The notes under the pieces were generated by a model, which saw only the letters and a list, made by a program, of their open reading frames with translations, was not told where the DNA came from and searched no databases. Positions 11,381 to 23,964 of a stretch of 64,000 nucleotides of DNA are shown here, in pieces. The number at the start of each line of letters is the position of its first letter. The stretch's first letter is position 1. Source of the stretch: JACVRW01 sp963771715 (GTDB lineage Bacteria > Actinomycetota > Thermoleophilia > Solirubrobacterales > Thermoleophilaceae); the NCBI GenBank assembly GCA_963771715.1, contig CAVYUQ010000003.1:62001-126000 (forward strand), written 5' to 3'. A program made the translations under genes and the position numbers.

Positions 11381-11384
<4 letters not shown>
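9379..11384 (+). CDS. Conserved Streptomyces membrane protein of unknown function
   Basis: About 668 residues after frame repair; I recognise no named family. It starts at GTG 9379 (VEQHQATARSS) and opens with an acidic Asp/Thr repeat. A helical sigma-like segment follows (VEHYPRLVRLAYLVLP). One membrane helix lies near residue 250 (LRALLVAVAALVVCGALLG), and a long extracytoplasmic part contains WPARGDWLGDKALLRRALAVW, LLYAGEVDQRRVVLLHDGLR and KARTGGWYLLAAGSRQVT. A cytosolic N-terminus and extracellular sensor-like domain are likely. It converges on pullulanase, and the two stop codons overlap at 11381-11384. About 20 indels are present. Confidence 0.7.
9415..9468 (+). repeat. GAC-ACN microsatellite encoding Asp/Thr repeats
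   Basis: Tandem GACGACACC and GACACTGCC-type units encode an alternating Asp/Thr/Ala tract (TDDTDDIDDTADTADTAG) near the N-terminus of the unknown membrane protein. Such tracts are prone to length variation by slippage. Confidence 0.7.
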
Positions 11385-14039
<2,655 letters not shown>

Positions 14040-14078
14040 GAAGAGGCTCCTTCAAGGTCGTACGGGTGGTGGGCTTAC

Positions 14079-14102
14079 GGGGCGTGCGGGCGGGCACGCC
14101 CC
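14079..14102. terminator. Hairpin between amylase and pullulanase genes
   Basis: GGGGCGTGC (14079-14087) pairs with GCACGCCCC (14094-14102) around a 6-base loop in the 107-bp gap. It may partly terminate the malEFG-amylase transcript before pulA, or stabilise the upstream mRNA end. Confidence 0.5.
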
Positions 14103-14146
14103 GGGTGTGGAGAGGCGGCCGGGGAGGCATCCGGCCCGGGGCCGGC

Positions 14147-15552
14147 TCAGGAGCAGCCCGTGCGTGCCCCCGTGTGCAGGGCCAGTGCGGTGCCCGGGCC
14201 CAGCGTCGCGGTGAAGCGGCCCGAGCCGTCCACCGTCACCGTCCTGCCGCTCTGCACGTCGCAGTAGGCGCCGGCCGGCAGCGAGGTCTGGAAGGTGCGG
14301 CTGAGCGCGGGGTCTCGTGGTTGATGGCCACGAAGCCCTTGCCGCCGCGGCCGAAGGCGATCGGCGTCGCCGCCGTTGTCCCACCAGTTGGTGACGGCCT
14401 CGCCGCGCGCGGCGTTGCGGAAGGCGACCATGCGCGCGATCTCCGGCCAGGCGTGCTGGCACTTCCAGCCGTCCTGCCAGCAGGCGTTCACCGTGCCGCC
14501 GTTGGGCGGCCCGGCGTCCTTGTCGGATGAACTCGTAGCCGGAGTGGACGTCCGGGGAGCCGTAGGGCCAGGCCAGCATGAAGACGTTGGCGAGGGTGTA
14601 GGTGGCGCCGTCCTTGTAGCTGAGGGTGTCGCCGTCGCGCTCGGTGTCGTGGTTGTCGACGAAGACGCCGGCGCCGGCGCCGCTCATGTAGCCCCAGCCC
14701 TCGCCGTAGTTCTTCAGGTAGGCGAGGTTCTCGTCGTTGAAGACCCGCTTGAGGTCACGGGCGTAGCGGAACTCCTGGACGTCCCCGTTGCCCAGGTACT
14801 CGCGTCGGGCGGGACGGCCTCGCCCGCGCCGTAGATGGCCTCCTGCTTCCAGTAGACGCCGGGTTCGCTCAGCCGGGACTTGATGTCGGCGAGGTCGGCG
14901 GCCGGCATGTGCTTGGCGGCGTCGATGCGGAAGCCGTCGACGCCGAGCGAGAGCAGGTCGTTCGAGGTAGCCGGCGATGCCGGCCGCGGACGTACGTCCT
15001 CGCCGGTGTCGAGGTCGGCGAGGCCCGACCAGCTCGCAGTTCTGGACGTTCCAGCGGTCCTGGTAGTTGCTGATCTGCGCGCGTGCAGTCGTCGAAGTCG
15101 GCGACCGAGTAGATGCCCGGGGTAGGTGTACTTGGTGTACGACGAGCCGCCGGTGCCGGTGCCGGTGCCGGCGGCCATGTGGTTGATGACGGCGTCGGCG
15201 ACGACCTTGACGCCCGCGCGCGTGACAGGTGTCGACCATGTTCTGGAAGGCGGTGCGGTCGCCGAGCCGTCCGGCGATCTTGTAGCTGACGGGCTGGTAC
15301 GAGGTCCACCACTGGCCGCCCTGGATGTGCTCCGGGGGCGGGGAGACCTGGACGTAGCCGTATCCGGCGGGGCCCAGGGTGCTGGTGCACTCCTTGGCGA
15401 CCGAGGCGTAGCTTCCACTCGAAGAGGACGGCGGTGACGTCCTTGGTGCCGGGCGGTGCCGCCTGCGCGGTGCGCGGGGACACGGCCACGAGCGCCGCCG
15501 CGCCCGCCGCGAGGGCGAGCACGACGGCGAGGGACCTGCGGCTGCCGGTCAT
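14147..15552 (-). CDS. Secreted alpha-amylase (GH13_32 type)
   Basis: About 468 residues with a Sec signal (SLAVVLALAAGAAALVAVS, cleavage near AQA). The mature start is TKDVTAVLFEWKYASVAKEC after repair. GH13 motifs are VVADAVINHM, DGFRIDAAKHMPA (nucleophile Asp), KQEAIYGAGE (acid Glu) and VFVDNHDTERDGD (third Asp). The C-terminal beta domain ends GTALALHTGARTGCS, and no starch-binding CBM20 follows, so this is the short form. It starts 33 bp after malG and probably belongs to the malEFG operon. It hydrolyses starch to maltodextrins. Several indels occur around 14.3-14.5, 14.8 and 14.95-15.4 kb. Confidence 0.9.
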
Positions 15553-15585
15553 CGTTCCTCCGTGGGGGGAGTTCGGGGGTGATCC

Positions 15586-16444
15586 TCACGCCTTGGTCGC
15601 TCCGGCCGTCAGCCCCGCCACCAGATGACGCTGCACCAAGGCGAACACCAGCGCCGCCGGGATGGCGATGATGACGGCGGCCGCGGTCATCGAGCCCCAG
15701 TCGGAGGTGTACTGGTTGACGAAGGTCTGGAGGCCCGCCGGCGAGCGTCAGGTTCTCCTCGCCGGTCATGAAGGCGGAGGCGTAGGCGACCTCGGCCCAG
15801 GCGGTGATGAAGGTGTAGAAGGCGGTGACCGCGATGCCCGGCTTGGCGAGCGGGAGGACCAGCCGCCAGAAGGTGCCGAAGGGGTTGAGGCCGTCGACCC
15901 GGCCCGACTCGTCGATCTCGCGCCGGGATGGTGTCGAAGAAGCCCTTCATCATCCAGGCGCAGAACGGCACGGCGATGGTCAGATACGTGATGACGAGGC
16001 CCGCGGGCTGGTTGAGCAGGCCGAGGCTCGCCATGATGTTGTAGAGCGGCACGATCAGGATCGCGACCGGGAACATCTGGGTGATCAGCAGCGGCCACAT
16101 CAGCGGCCGCATGCCGGGGAAGCGGAAGCGGCTGACGGCGTAGCCGGTGGTGGCGGCGATGAACACGCCGAGGACGGTGGTGAGGCCGGCGACGAGCAGC
16201 GAGTTGCCGAACCAGGTCGAGGAACTCGGTGTCGGCCAGCACATGGGTGTAGTTCTCGAGCGTGCGTTCCTTGACGAAGTCGGTGGTGAACGCGTCGTCC
16301 TCGGGTTTGAAGCGAGGTCACCAGCAGCCACAGCGGCGGGAAGACGGCGATCGACGCGACGCGACGAGGAGCAGGGTCAGGTGCAGCGGGCCGATGGCGA
16401 GCGGCGAGCGGCGGCCGCGCTCGGGGGCGTCTGGTCGCGGCCAT
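15586..16444 (-). CDS. malG: Maltose/maltodextrin ABC transporter permease MalG
   Basis: About 285 residues, the usual MalG size. It starts MAATDAPERG-like after repair, followed by VASIAVFPPLWLLVTSL. The permease EAA loop is recognisable after frame repair (EIDESGRVDG-like, near 15.91 kb), preceded by FCAWMMKGFFDTIP. The C-terminus reads LVFALVQRHLVAGLTAGATKA. It forms the membrane channel with MalF, fed by lipoprotein MalE. No ATPase gene is in the cluster, as expected where the shared ATPase MsiK energises sugar importers. It follows malF by 8 bp. Indels lie near 15.74, 15.92, 16.22, 16.31 and 16.36 kb. Confidence 0.9.
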
Positions 16445-16452
16445 GGGTCAGG

Positions 16453-17469
16453 TCACCACATCTCTCCCTGCTTGCGGAGCGCGCGGCGGTAGACCAGCGC
16501 GAAGACCATGAGGAGGACGCAGGATCAGCACGCCCCAGGCGGCGGACTCGGCGAAGTCGCGCGGACTGTCGACGAAGGAGAACCGGTACGCGTAGGTCAC
16601 CAGGATCTCGGTGGCGTCGCCGGGCCCGCCCCGGGTGAGCAGGAAGATCACCGGGAACATGTTGAAGGTCCAGATGGTGGAGAGCAGGACCACGGTGGTG
16701 GAGACCGGCCGCAGCCCGGGCATGGTGATGTGGCGGAACCGCTGCCAGGGCGTTCGCGCCGTCCATCTCGGCGGCCTCGTACAGCTCGCCGGGTGATGGA
16801 CTGCAGACCGCCGAGCAGGGCGACCATCATGAACGGGACGCCGAGCCAGACGTTGACGGCGATCACCGAGAACTTGGCCCAGGTGGGGTCGTTCAGCCAC
16901 GGGCACCGCGTCGATGCCGCCGCCGGCGAGCAGCTTGTTGAGGATGCCGTTGTCTCGTTGTAGAGGCAGCCGCCAGGCGAAGACGGAGACGAAGGCGGGC
17001 ACGGCCCAGGGCAGGATCAGCAGCGATGCGGTAGAACGGCGCGGCCGGCGAACCTGCGGTTGAGCATGTTGGCGAGGGCGAGGCCGAGGCACGAAGGTGA
17101 CGGAGACGCAGGAGACGGTCCACAGCACGCGTCCACCCGAGGCGGTCCAGGAAGACTCGTCGGTGAGGACCGCGGGTAGTTGTCGAGGCCGATGAACTCG
17201 TAGGTGGCGGGGAGGTGGTTGACCCCGATGGTCCGCTCGACGTTGCGCTCGTTGGCGTCGGTGAGCGAGAGGATAGACGCCGCGCACCAGCGGATAGCCG
17301 ATGATCACCCCGATGACGATCACCACAGGGGCGACCATGGCCCAGGCGTACCAGTGGGTGGCGAGGGCGCGGCGGAGCTCCGGGCGCGCCTGCGGTGTCG
17401 CGGCGACGGCCGCGGGCCCTGTTGGGCTCCGCGGCCTTCGCCACCGACTGGGCTGGTGTACAGCATCAT
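16453..17469 (-). CDS. malF: Maltose/maltodextrin ABC transporter permease MalF
   Basis: About 338 residues. The N-terminus is cytosolic (MMLYTSPV), the first helix is MVAPVVIVIGVIIGYPLV, and there are blocks for ILPWAVPAFVSVFAWRL, VIAVNVWLGVPFMMVALLGGLQSI and the EAA region YEAAEMDGANAWQRFRHITM after repair. It ends KQGEMW. ATG 17469 has AAGGAG 6 bases upstream and lies 8 bp after the malE stop. It partners MalG for import of maltodextrins made by the amylase and pullulanase encoded downstream. Frameshifts cluster near 16.5, 16.75, 16.9-17.2 and 17.4 kb. Confidence 0.9.
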
Positions 17470-17477
17470 CGGTCTCC

Positions 17478-18757
17478 TTACTTCCAGTCCTTGAGGAGCT
17501 TCCGGTAGGCGTCGCCGGCCGCCTTGGCGGCCTTCTCCGGGCGTGGTCTGGCCGGTGAGCACCTTGGTGTACTCGGCACCAGCGACGGCTCGAAGAGGCA
17601 GTTGCCCTCGGGGATCCAGGGGCGCTCGACGGCCTTGTCGACGGCGGGCTTGAAGAACTGCGACCATCTCGTTGCCCTTGACGGCCGGCTTCTCGTAGAC
17701 GGAGGTGCGGGTGGGCAGCAGGCTGAGCTTCTCGGCGGTCTGTGGTCTGGACCTCGGCCGAGCTCATGTACTCGACGAAGGCGTAGGAGGCCTCGAGGTT
17801 CTTGCGAGCCGGCGTAGACGGCGAGGTTGTGGCCGCCCTGCGGGGCGCCCTGGCCGGCGCAGCCCGCCGGGACGGGGGCGATGCCGAGGTTCGTCTTGTC
17901 CTTGAACTCCTTGCCGGCGTAGGTGTCCGTCGATCGCCCACGGGCCGTTGATCGTCATGGCGACCTTGCCGTCCTTGAAGGCGGTCTGCATGTTGTCCCA
18001 GCCGTCGGTGGCGTCGGTCTTCGCCGCACCGGAGTCGACCAGGTCCTTGACGGCCTTAACGGCCTTGACGCCGGCCGGCGTCGTCGACCGTGATCTGCTT
18101 CTTCTCGGCGTCGACCAGGTCGCCGCCCTCGCCGTAGAGGAAGGGCAGGAACCAGTACGCGTCGTCGCCGCGCAGGTAGAGGCCGGTCTTGCCGGTCTTC
18201 TCCTTGATCGTCTTGGCGGCGGTCTTCAGCTCGGCGATCAGGCGGGCGGCGCTGACGCCGGCCTCCTCGAGGATCTTCTTGTTGTAGAAGATGCCCAGGG
18301 AGTCGATGACCTGCGGGACCGCGTAGGTCTTGCCGTTGTACTTCGTGGAGGCGGCGGCCTGCGGCAGGAAGTCCTTCTCGTCCTTGAGGGCCGAGGTGCC
18401 GTCCAGCGGGGCGAGGTAGCCGAGGTCGGCGAACTCGGGGGTCCAGGCGACCTCGGAGCGGATCACGTCGGGGGCGCCGGAGCCGGACTGGGCGGCGTTC
18501 TTGAACTTGTTCTGCGCCTCGCCGAAGGGCACGTTCACATAGTTGATCTTGACGTCGGGGTGGAGCTTGGTGAAGCCCTCGGCGAGCTTCTTGAAGACCT
18601 TGTCCTCTCTGCCGACGTTCGACGGTGTCCCACCAGGTGACCGTGCCGGACAGCTTGCCCGGCTGCTCTTGCCGCCCTCGGTGTCGTCCCCGCCGCACGC
18701 CGTCGCCGTGAGCGCCAGGCTCGCGACCAGCGCGGTGGCCGCTATGCCACGTCGCAT
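17478..18757 (-). CDS. malE: Maltose/maltodextrin-binding lipoprotein MalE
   Basis: About 425 residues of family 1 extracellular solute-binding protein. A lipoprotein signal is clear (IAATALVASLALTATAC, lipidated Cys about residue 21). The mature protein starts with a Gly/Ser/Asp/Lys spacer and continues GTVTWWDT, KINYVNVPFGEAQNKFKNA, DVIRSEVAWTPEFADLGYLA, NGKTYAVPQVIDSLGIFYNK and KVAMTINGPWAID. It ends RKLLKDWK. It captures maltose and maltodextrins and delivers them to MalFG. ATG 18757 has AAGGAG 6 bases upstream. It is first in the malEFG-amylase unit and divergent from aglA across a 301-bp control region. Indels lie mainly at 17.5-17.95 and 18.08, 18.61 and 18.66 kb. Confidence 0.92.
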
Positions 18758-19058
18758 GTGAACTCCTTCGACCTGGGCCGCTCCATCACGGCGCCGATTC
18801 GTCGAGGAACGTAACAAGGTTGAAAGAAGACCGAAAGACCTTGCGAGAGATTTCCGCAAGCAGCCGCGATCGTTACATCCGCGTGTCCTCACGGTAGCCG
18901 TTGCGCGCCTTGCCAACGGGGGCTTCGTCCGTTCCACCGCTCCGTAAGGCCTGCGCAACTGCTTCCGCAAGAGATTGCAGCGCTGTTACCTTCGGCATAG
19001 GTCGGCGTTGAACCGGAAGATCCGGAACATCCCGAAACAGGCATCCGAAGGAGCGCCC
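18758..19058. promoter_or_regulatory. Divergent malE/aglA control region with candidate MalR operators
   Basis: This 301-bp gap separates malE and aglA. At 18840-18860 the arms CTTGCG and CGCAAG form an inverted repeat. At 18962-18990 a second element shares TTCCGCAAG followed 11-13 bases later by GTTAC with the first (18852-18876). A further GTAAC in inverse orientation lies at 18811-18815. LacI-type MalR proteins of streptomycetes bind repeated CTTGCAG-like sites here, so these are inferred to be MalR operators. Both RBSs, AAGGAG for malE and GAAGGAG for aglA, are at the edges. Confidence 0.55.
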
Positions 19059-20784
19059 ATGACGCAGGAGCTCAGCACGACCGCCACGCCGCAGACCGGT
19101 ACGACCTCCACGCCGCAGACCGGTACGGCCTCCCTGACGCAGTCGGGTACGGCCACCGTGCCGCAGGCCGCCACGGTCGCTCCGCCGCGCCGCCCCGGGC
19201 AGCCGCGGGACTGGTGGCGGGACGCCGTGATCTACCAGGTGTACTCCGCGCAGCTTCGCCGACAGCGACGGCGACGGCATCGGCGACCTGCGCGGCGTCC
19301 GCAGCCGGCTGCCCTATCTCGCGCGACCTCGGCGTGGACGCCGTCTGGCTCACCCCCTTCTACGCCTCGCCGCAGGCCGACGGCGGCTACGACGTCGCCG
19401 ACTACCGGGCCGTCGACCCGCTCTTCGGCACCCTCGCCGACGCCGACGCCCTGATCCGCGACGCGCACGGGCTGGGCCTGCGGGTCATCGTCGACCTCGT
19501 CCCAACCACACCTCCGACCAGCACGCCTGGTTCCAGCGCGGCGCTCGCCGAGGGCCCGGGGTCCCGCGCGCGAGCGCTACCACTTCCGCCCGGGCAAGGG
19601 CGCGGACGGCGAACTGCCGCCGAACGACTGGGAGTCGGTCTTCGGCGGCCCGGCCTGGACCCGGGCCCGACCGGACCGGCGAGTGGTACCTGCACCTCTT
19701 CGCCCCCGAGCAGCCCGACCTCAACTGGGACCACCCCGCGGTCGCGCGACGAGTTCGCTCGATCCTGCGCTTCTGGCTCGACCTGGGCGTCGACGGCTTC
19801 CGCATCGACGTCGCCCACGGCCTGGTCAAGGCCGCCGGCCTGCCCGACATCGGCCGCGGCGACCAGGCCGAAGCTGATCGGCACGCGAGGTGCTGCCGTT
19901 CTTCGACCAGGACGGCGTCCACGAGATCTACCGCGCCTGGCGCCGGCTCCTGGACGCGTACGCCGGGCGAGCGGATCGGCGTCGCCGAGGCCTGGGCGCC
20001 CAGCCGCCGAGCGGCTCGCCCTGTACGTCCGCCCCGACGAGCTGCACCAGGCCTTCAACTTCCAGTTCCTGAGCACCCCTGGGACGCCGGCCGCGCTGCG
20101 CGAGGTCATCGACGCCTCGCTGGCCGCCACGCGCCCGGTCGGCGCGCCCACCACCTGGGTGCTGTCCAACCACGACGTCATCCGGCACGCCACCCGCTAC
20201 GGCGGCGGCGAGCTGGGCCTGCGCCGGGCCCGCGCCGCGGCCCTGCTGATGCTGGCGCTGCCCGGCTCGGCCTACGTCTACCAGGGCGAGGAGCTCGGCC
20301 TGCCCGAGGTCACCGACCTGCCCGACGAGGTCCGCCAGGACCCGGCGTTCTTCCGTGCGCGACGCCGGCCAGGACGGGTTCCGCGACGGCTGCCGGGTGC
20401 CGATCCCGTGGACGCGGTCGGGCACCGTCGTACGGCTTCGGCGACGGCGGCAGCTGGCTGCCGCAGCCCGGCGGCTGGGCCGAGCTCAGCGTCGAGGCCC
20501 AGACCGGCGACCCCGACTCCACCCTGGAGCTGTACCGCGCCGCGCTCGCCACTGCGCCGCGAGCAGCCGGGCCTCGGCGCCGGCGACCGGTGTGACCTGG
20601 CTGGACGCCCCCGAGGGCGTCCTCGCCTTCGCCGCGCCGACGGCTTCGTCTGCACGGTCAACACCCGCGGCGACGGCCGTGGAGCTGCCCGCGCCCGGGC
20701 GCGTCCTGCTGGCCAGCGCCGCCGGACGTCGACGGCGGCACGGTCCGCCTGCCCGCCGACTCCGCCGTCTGGTGGGCGATCTGA
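19059..20784 (+). CDS. aglA: Intracellular alpha-glucosidase AglA (GH13)
   Basis: About 575 residues. A 45-residue Thr/Gln/Pro repeat tail precedes the GH13 barrel, which begins DWWRDAVIYQVY and has YDVADYRAVDPLFGTL, DLVPNHTSDQHAWF after repair, DGFRIDVAHGL (nucleophile Asp), IGVAEAW (acid Glu) and VLSNHDVIRHATRY. The absence of a signal peptide fits a cytosolic enzyme cleaving imported maltodextrins to glucose. ATG 19059 follows GAAGGAG. It is 28 bp upstream of malR and divergent from malE, so import, hydrolysis and regulation sit together. Indels occur at roughly 100-200 bp spacing. Confidence 0.9.
19077..19170 (+). repeat. Tandem peptide repeat in the AglA N-terminus
   Basis: CCGCAGACCGGTACG recurs with period about 27 bases, with degenerate copies downstream. 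It encodes TPQTGT-like units (ATPQTGTTSTPQTGTASLTQ). It looks like a disordered extension added by tandem duplication. Confidence 0.7.
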
Positions 20785-20812
20785 CGATGCCGACCGGTAC
20801 AGTCCGCATCCC

Positions 20813-21853
20813 GTGACCGCACGGCTTGCCGACATCGCCGCCCAGGCGGGGGTCAGCGAGGCGACCGTCAGCCGGGTGCTCAACGGCAAGCCGGGCGTGG
20901 CCGCGGCCACCCGCGCAGTCGCGTGCTCGCCGCGCTCGACGTCCTCGGCTACGAGCGGCCCGGTGCGGCTGCGGCAGCGCAGCGCCGGGCTGGTCGGGCT
21001 GATCACGCCCGAGCTGGACGAACCCGATCTTCCCGGCCTTCGCCCAGGTCATCGGGCAGGCGCTGACCCGGCCAGGGCTACACCCCGGTGCTCGGCCACC
21101 CAGACGCCCGGCGGCTCCACCGAGGACGAGCTCACCGAGATGCTGGTGGACCGCGGCGTCACCGGCATCATCTTCGTCTCCGGGCTGCACGCCGACACCA
21201 CGGCCGACATGCAGCGCTACGACCAGCTGCGCGGCCAGGGCGTGCCCTTCGTCCTGGTCAACGGCTTCTCCGCCGCAGGTGCAGGCGCCGTTCATCTCCC
21301 CCGACGACCGGGCGGCGATGCGGCTGGCGGTGCACCCATCTGGTCGCGCTCGGGCACACCCGGATCGGGCTCGGCGCTCGGGCCCCGGCGGTTCGTGCCC
21401 GGTGCTGCGCAAGATCGAGGGCTTCCGGCACGGCGATGCAGGAGCCAGCTCGGCCTGGCGAGCCGGAGCGAGTCCGACGAGCTGATCCAGCACTCGCTGT
21501 ACACCGCTGGAGGGCGGCCAGGCCGCGGCGGCCGCGCTGATCGACCGGGGCTGCACGGCGTCGTGTGCGCGAGCGACATGATGGCGCTCGGCGCGATCCG
21601 GGCGGCCCGGCAGCGCGGGCTGGACGTCCCGAGCGACGTCTCGGTCGTCGGCTTCGACGACTCCCCGCTGATCGCCTTCACCGACCCGCCGCTGACCACC
21701 GTCCGCAAGCCGGTGCAGGCGATGGGGCAGGCGGCGGTGCGCGCCCTGCTGGAGGAGATCGGCGGGACGCCCGCTCCGCACAGCGAGTTCGTCTTCCTGC
21801 CGGAACTGGTGGTCCGCGGCTCGACCGCGCGGCTCCGGGCCGCCGGCTCCTGA
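20813..21853 (+). CDS. malR: LacI-family repressor of the maltose regulon, MalR
   Basis: Exactly 347 codons despite internal compensating indels. The N-terminal HTH reads RLADIAAQAGVSEATVSRVL, then the hinge GKPGVAAATR. The ligand-binding domain has AGLVGLITPELD, GVTGIIFVSGLHADTT, GVPFVLVNGFSA, CASDMMALGAIRAARQRGL and PSDVSVVGFDDSPLIAFT, as in LacI/GalR sugar sensors. It starts at GTG 20813, 28 bp after aglA. The location beside malEFG and aglA makes MalR the natural assignment: it represses at the malE/aglA region until maltose or maltodextrin binds. Confidence 0.9.
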   Translation: MTARLADIAAQAGVSEATVSRVLNGKPGVAAATRAVACSPRSTSSATSGPVRLRQRSAGLVGLITPELDEPDLPGLRPGHRAGADPARATPRCSATQTPGGSTEDELTEMLVDRGVTGIIFVSGLHADTTADMQRYDQLRGQGVPFVLVNGFSAAGAGAVHLPRRPGGDAAGGAPIWSRSGTPGSGSALGPRRFVPGAAQDRGLPARRCRSQLGLASRSESDELIQHSLYTAGGRPGRGGRADRPGLHGVVCASDMMALGAIRAARQRGLDVPSDVSVVGFDDSPLIAFTDPPLTTVRKPVQAMGQAAVRALLEEIGGTPAPHSEFVFLPELVVRGSTARLRAAGS

Positions 21854-22000
21854 GCCGCCGCTCCGCCGGCCGTCCTGATCCGCACCGAGGCATTGCGGAA
21901 CCCCGGGAAGCGGGATCGCCCAGACCAGGACGTAGCGGGTGCCGCGAACCCGACCGAGGGATGATCGGACGGAGGCACCTATCTGGCAGACTCTTGCCCT

Positions 22001-22882
22001 ATGGGTGAAGCGACCGTGAAGACTTTGGAAGGCCGGACGGCGTCTCCGTCACCCATGGTGACCGAGGACGCCGGCCCCGGAGCCGAGCAGCCTGCACCGG
22101 CTGCGGTCGCCGCGCCGGCCGCGGATCTGGTTCGAGATCCTGCTGCATCGCGGTCAGCTACTGGACGTACTCCCTGATCCGCAACGCGGTGCCCGGAGCA
22201 GAAGGCGCGAGGCGCTGCGCAACGCCGACTGGATCTGGGACGTCGAGCACCCCTCGGCATCGCCGTCGAGCAGGCGGTCAACCACGCCGTGCAACTCGGT
22301 GACATGGCTGATCGTCGGCATGAACTACTACTACGCCACGCTGCACTTCATCGTGACGCATCGGCGTGCTGGTGTGGCTCTACCGCTGTCACCCGGGCCG
22401 CTACGCCGCCACCCGGCTGGTCCTCTTCGCGACCACCGGCGTCGCCCTGGTCGGCTACTACCTCTACCCGCTGGCCCCGCCCCGGCTGATGAACGGCCAG
22501 GCACTTCATCGACACGGTCGCTGGTGCACCACACCTGGGGCTCGATGGCCTCGGGCAACCTGAAGAACATGTCCAACCAGTACGCGGCGATGCCCTCGAT
22601 GCACATCGGCTGGTCGCTGTGGTGCGGCCTGACCATCTTCGCCCTGGCGCCCGCGCCGTGGGCGCGGATCCTGGGCCTGCTGTACCCGACGGCGACGCTG
22701 CGTGGTGATCGTCGCCACGGCCAACCACTTCTGGCTGGACGCGGTCGGCGGCATGCATCTGCCTGGCCTTCGGCTTCGCGCTGTCGTACGCCTGGTACGG
22801 GGCGCTGCCGCACCGGCTGCCGAAGCAGGTGACCGGGCGGCGGCGGGCGCCCGAGCGCGAGGGCGAGCTGCGCCCGGCCTAG
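22001..22882 (+). CDS. PAP2-superfamily membrane phosphatase
   Basis: 294 codons including the stop. Several membrane helices are visible (VTWLIVGMNYYYATLHFIV, LVLFATTGVALVGYYLYPL, WARILGLLYPTATL). The PAP2 motifs are PSMHIGWSLW and ATANHFWLDAVGG (catalytic His-Asp). These integral membrane phosphatases act on lipid phosphates such as undecaprenyl pyrophosphate or inositol lipids; the substrate is not predictable here. A PAP2 gene next to malR is a common streptomycete arrangement as far as I recall. ATG 22001 lacks a strong RBS. Indels near 22.13, 22.24, 22.36, 22.5, 22.7 and 22.76 kb roughly cancel out. Confidence 0.85.
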
Positions 22883-22932
22883 GGGGTGTCTTGCCGGTCA
22901 TGCCGGGCTCCGGCCTGACCGACAAGACATCC
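22883..22932. terminator. Strong terminator hairpin after the PAP2 gene
   Basis: GGGGTGTCTTGCCGGTCA pairs with TGACCGACAAGACATCCCC across a short GC loop (about 20 bp, few mismatches), followed by TCTTTC. It begins at the PAP2 stop codon. Confidence 0.8.
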
Positions 22933-22995
22933 CCTCTTTCGGCGCCTATCTGCACGGTTTGATCGGCCCCGGCCGACCCGCCATTCTGATGCACC

Positions 22996-23888
22996 GTGTA
23001 CACCCCCGAAGCCACATCCGCCACTTCCGCCACTCCTGCCCCCGGAGCCTTACTCCCCCGCCCCCGAGCCGCAGGGCCGCCCTTCCGGCTGGTGGCCACC
23101 GACCTCGACGGCACCCTGCTGCGCGGCGATCTGACCGTCTCGCCGCGCACCCGTGCCGCGCTGGCCGCCGCGGACCGCGCCGGGGCGCGGCATCTGGTCG
23201 TCACCGGCCGCCCGGCCGCGTCCTGCCGGGAGTTCCTGGTGGCGATCGGCTACCAGGGGCTCGCGGTGTGCGGGCAGGGCGCGCAGCTGTACGACGCGAC
23301 CGCGGACCGGCTGCTGGTCTCGGCCGCGCTCGACCGCGACCTGGCCCGGTCGGTGGTGGCGCGGACCGAGGAGGCGCTGGCCGCGGGCCCGCTGGAGCTG
23401 GCCGTGGTGACCGCCGCGCCGGAGAACCGCTTCGTGGTCACGGCCGGGTTCGCCGAAGGACGGCGGCCGGGCTGGGACGCGCTGGTGGAGCGGGAGGCGC
23501 TGTGGGCGCAGCCGATCGAGAAGGTGCTGATGCGCCACCGGTCGGTGGCCGACGACCTCGTCGCGGCGGCCGCGGCACGGGCGGGTGCGGGCGAGGTGTC
23601 GGTGACCCACTCGGAGAAGGGCATGATCGAGGTGCTGCCCGCGGGGATCACCAAGGCGGTGGGACTGGAGCTGGCCGCGGAGCGGATGGGATTCACCCCC
23701 GCGACACGATCGCCTTCGGCGACATGCCGAACGACATCCCGCTGCTGGGCTGGGCCTCGTACGGCGTCGCGATGGGCAACGCGCATCCGGATCTGATCGC
23801 GCTGGCCGACGAGGTGGCACCGCGCAACGACGAGGACGGGGTGGCGGTGGTGGTGGAACGACTGTTCGCGCACATCGCGCCCGCTTGA
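22996..23888 (+). CDS. HAD-superfamily (Cof-type) phosphatase
   Basis: About 297 residues. The HAD motifs are VATDLDGTLLRGD (catalytic Asp pair), VVTGRP (motif II), a conserved Lys in EKGMIEV...GITKAVGL (motif III), and IAFGDMPNDIPLL (motif IV). The Cof/IIB cap is between residues 90 and 190. Such proteins dephosphorylate sugar phosphates, flavins or PLP in the cytosol. The GTG start at 22996 is tentative: an Ala/Pro-rich stretch of about 30 residues precedes the domain. One deletion near 23,700 breaks the frame. It lies upstream of the PLP enzyme without overlap. Confidence 0.85.
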
Positions 23889-23964
23889 GCGCACCTTGAT
23901 CCCGGCTTGCCCTTGACTTGAGTCGCCGTCCGGGACCTTGACGGTGGTTATACAACTGCACAGA

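Noticed and set aside
20813..21853. malR as a pseudogene
   Set aside because: Its frame slips cancel out over exactly 347 codons and all LacI motifs are present, as with other genes hit by sequencing indels.
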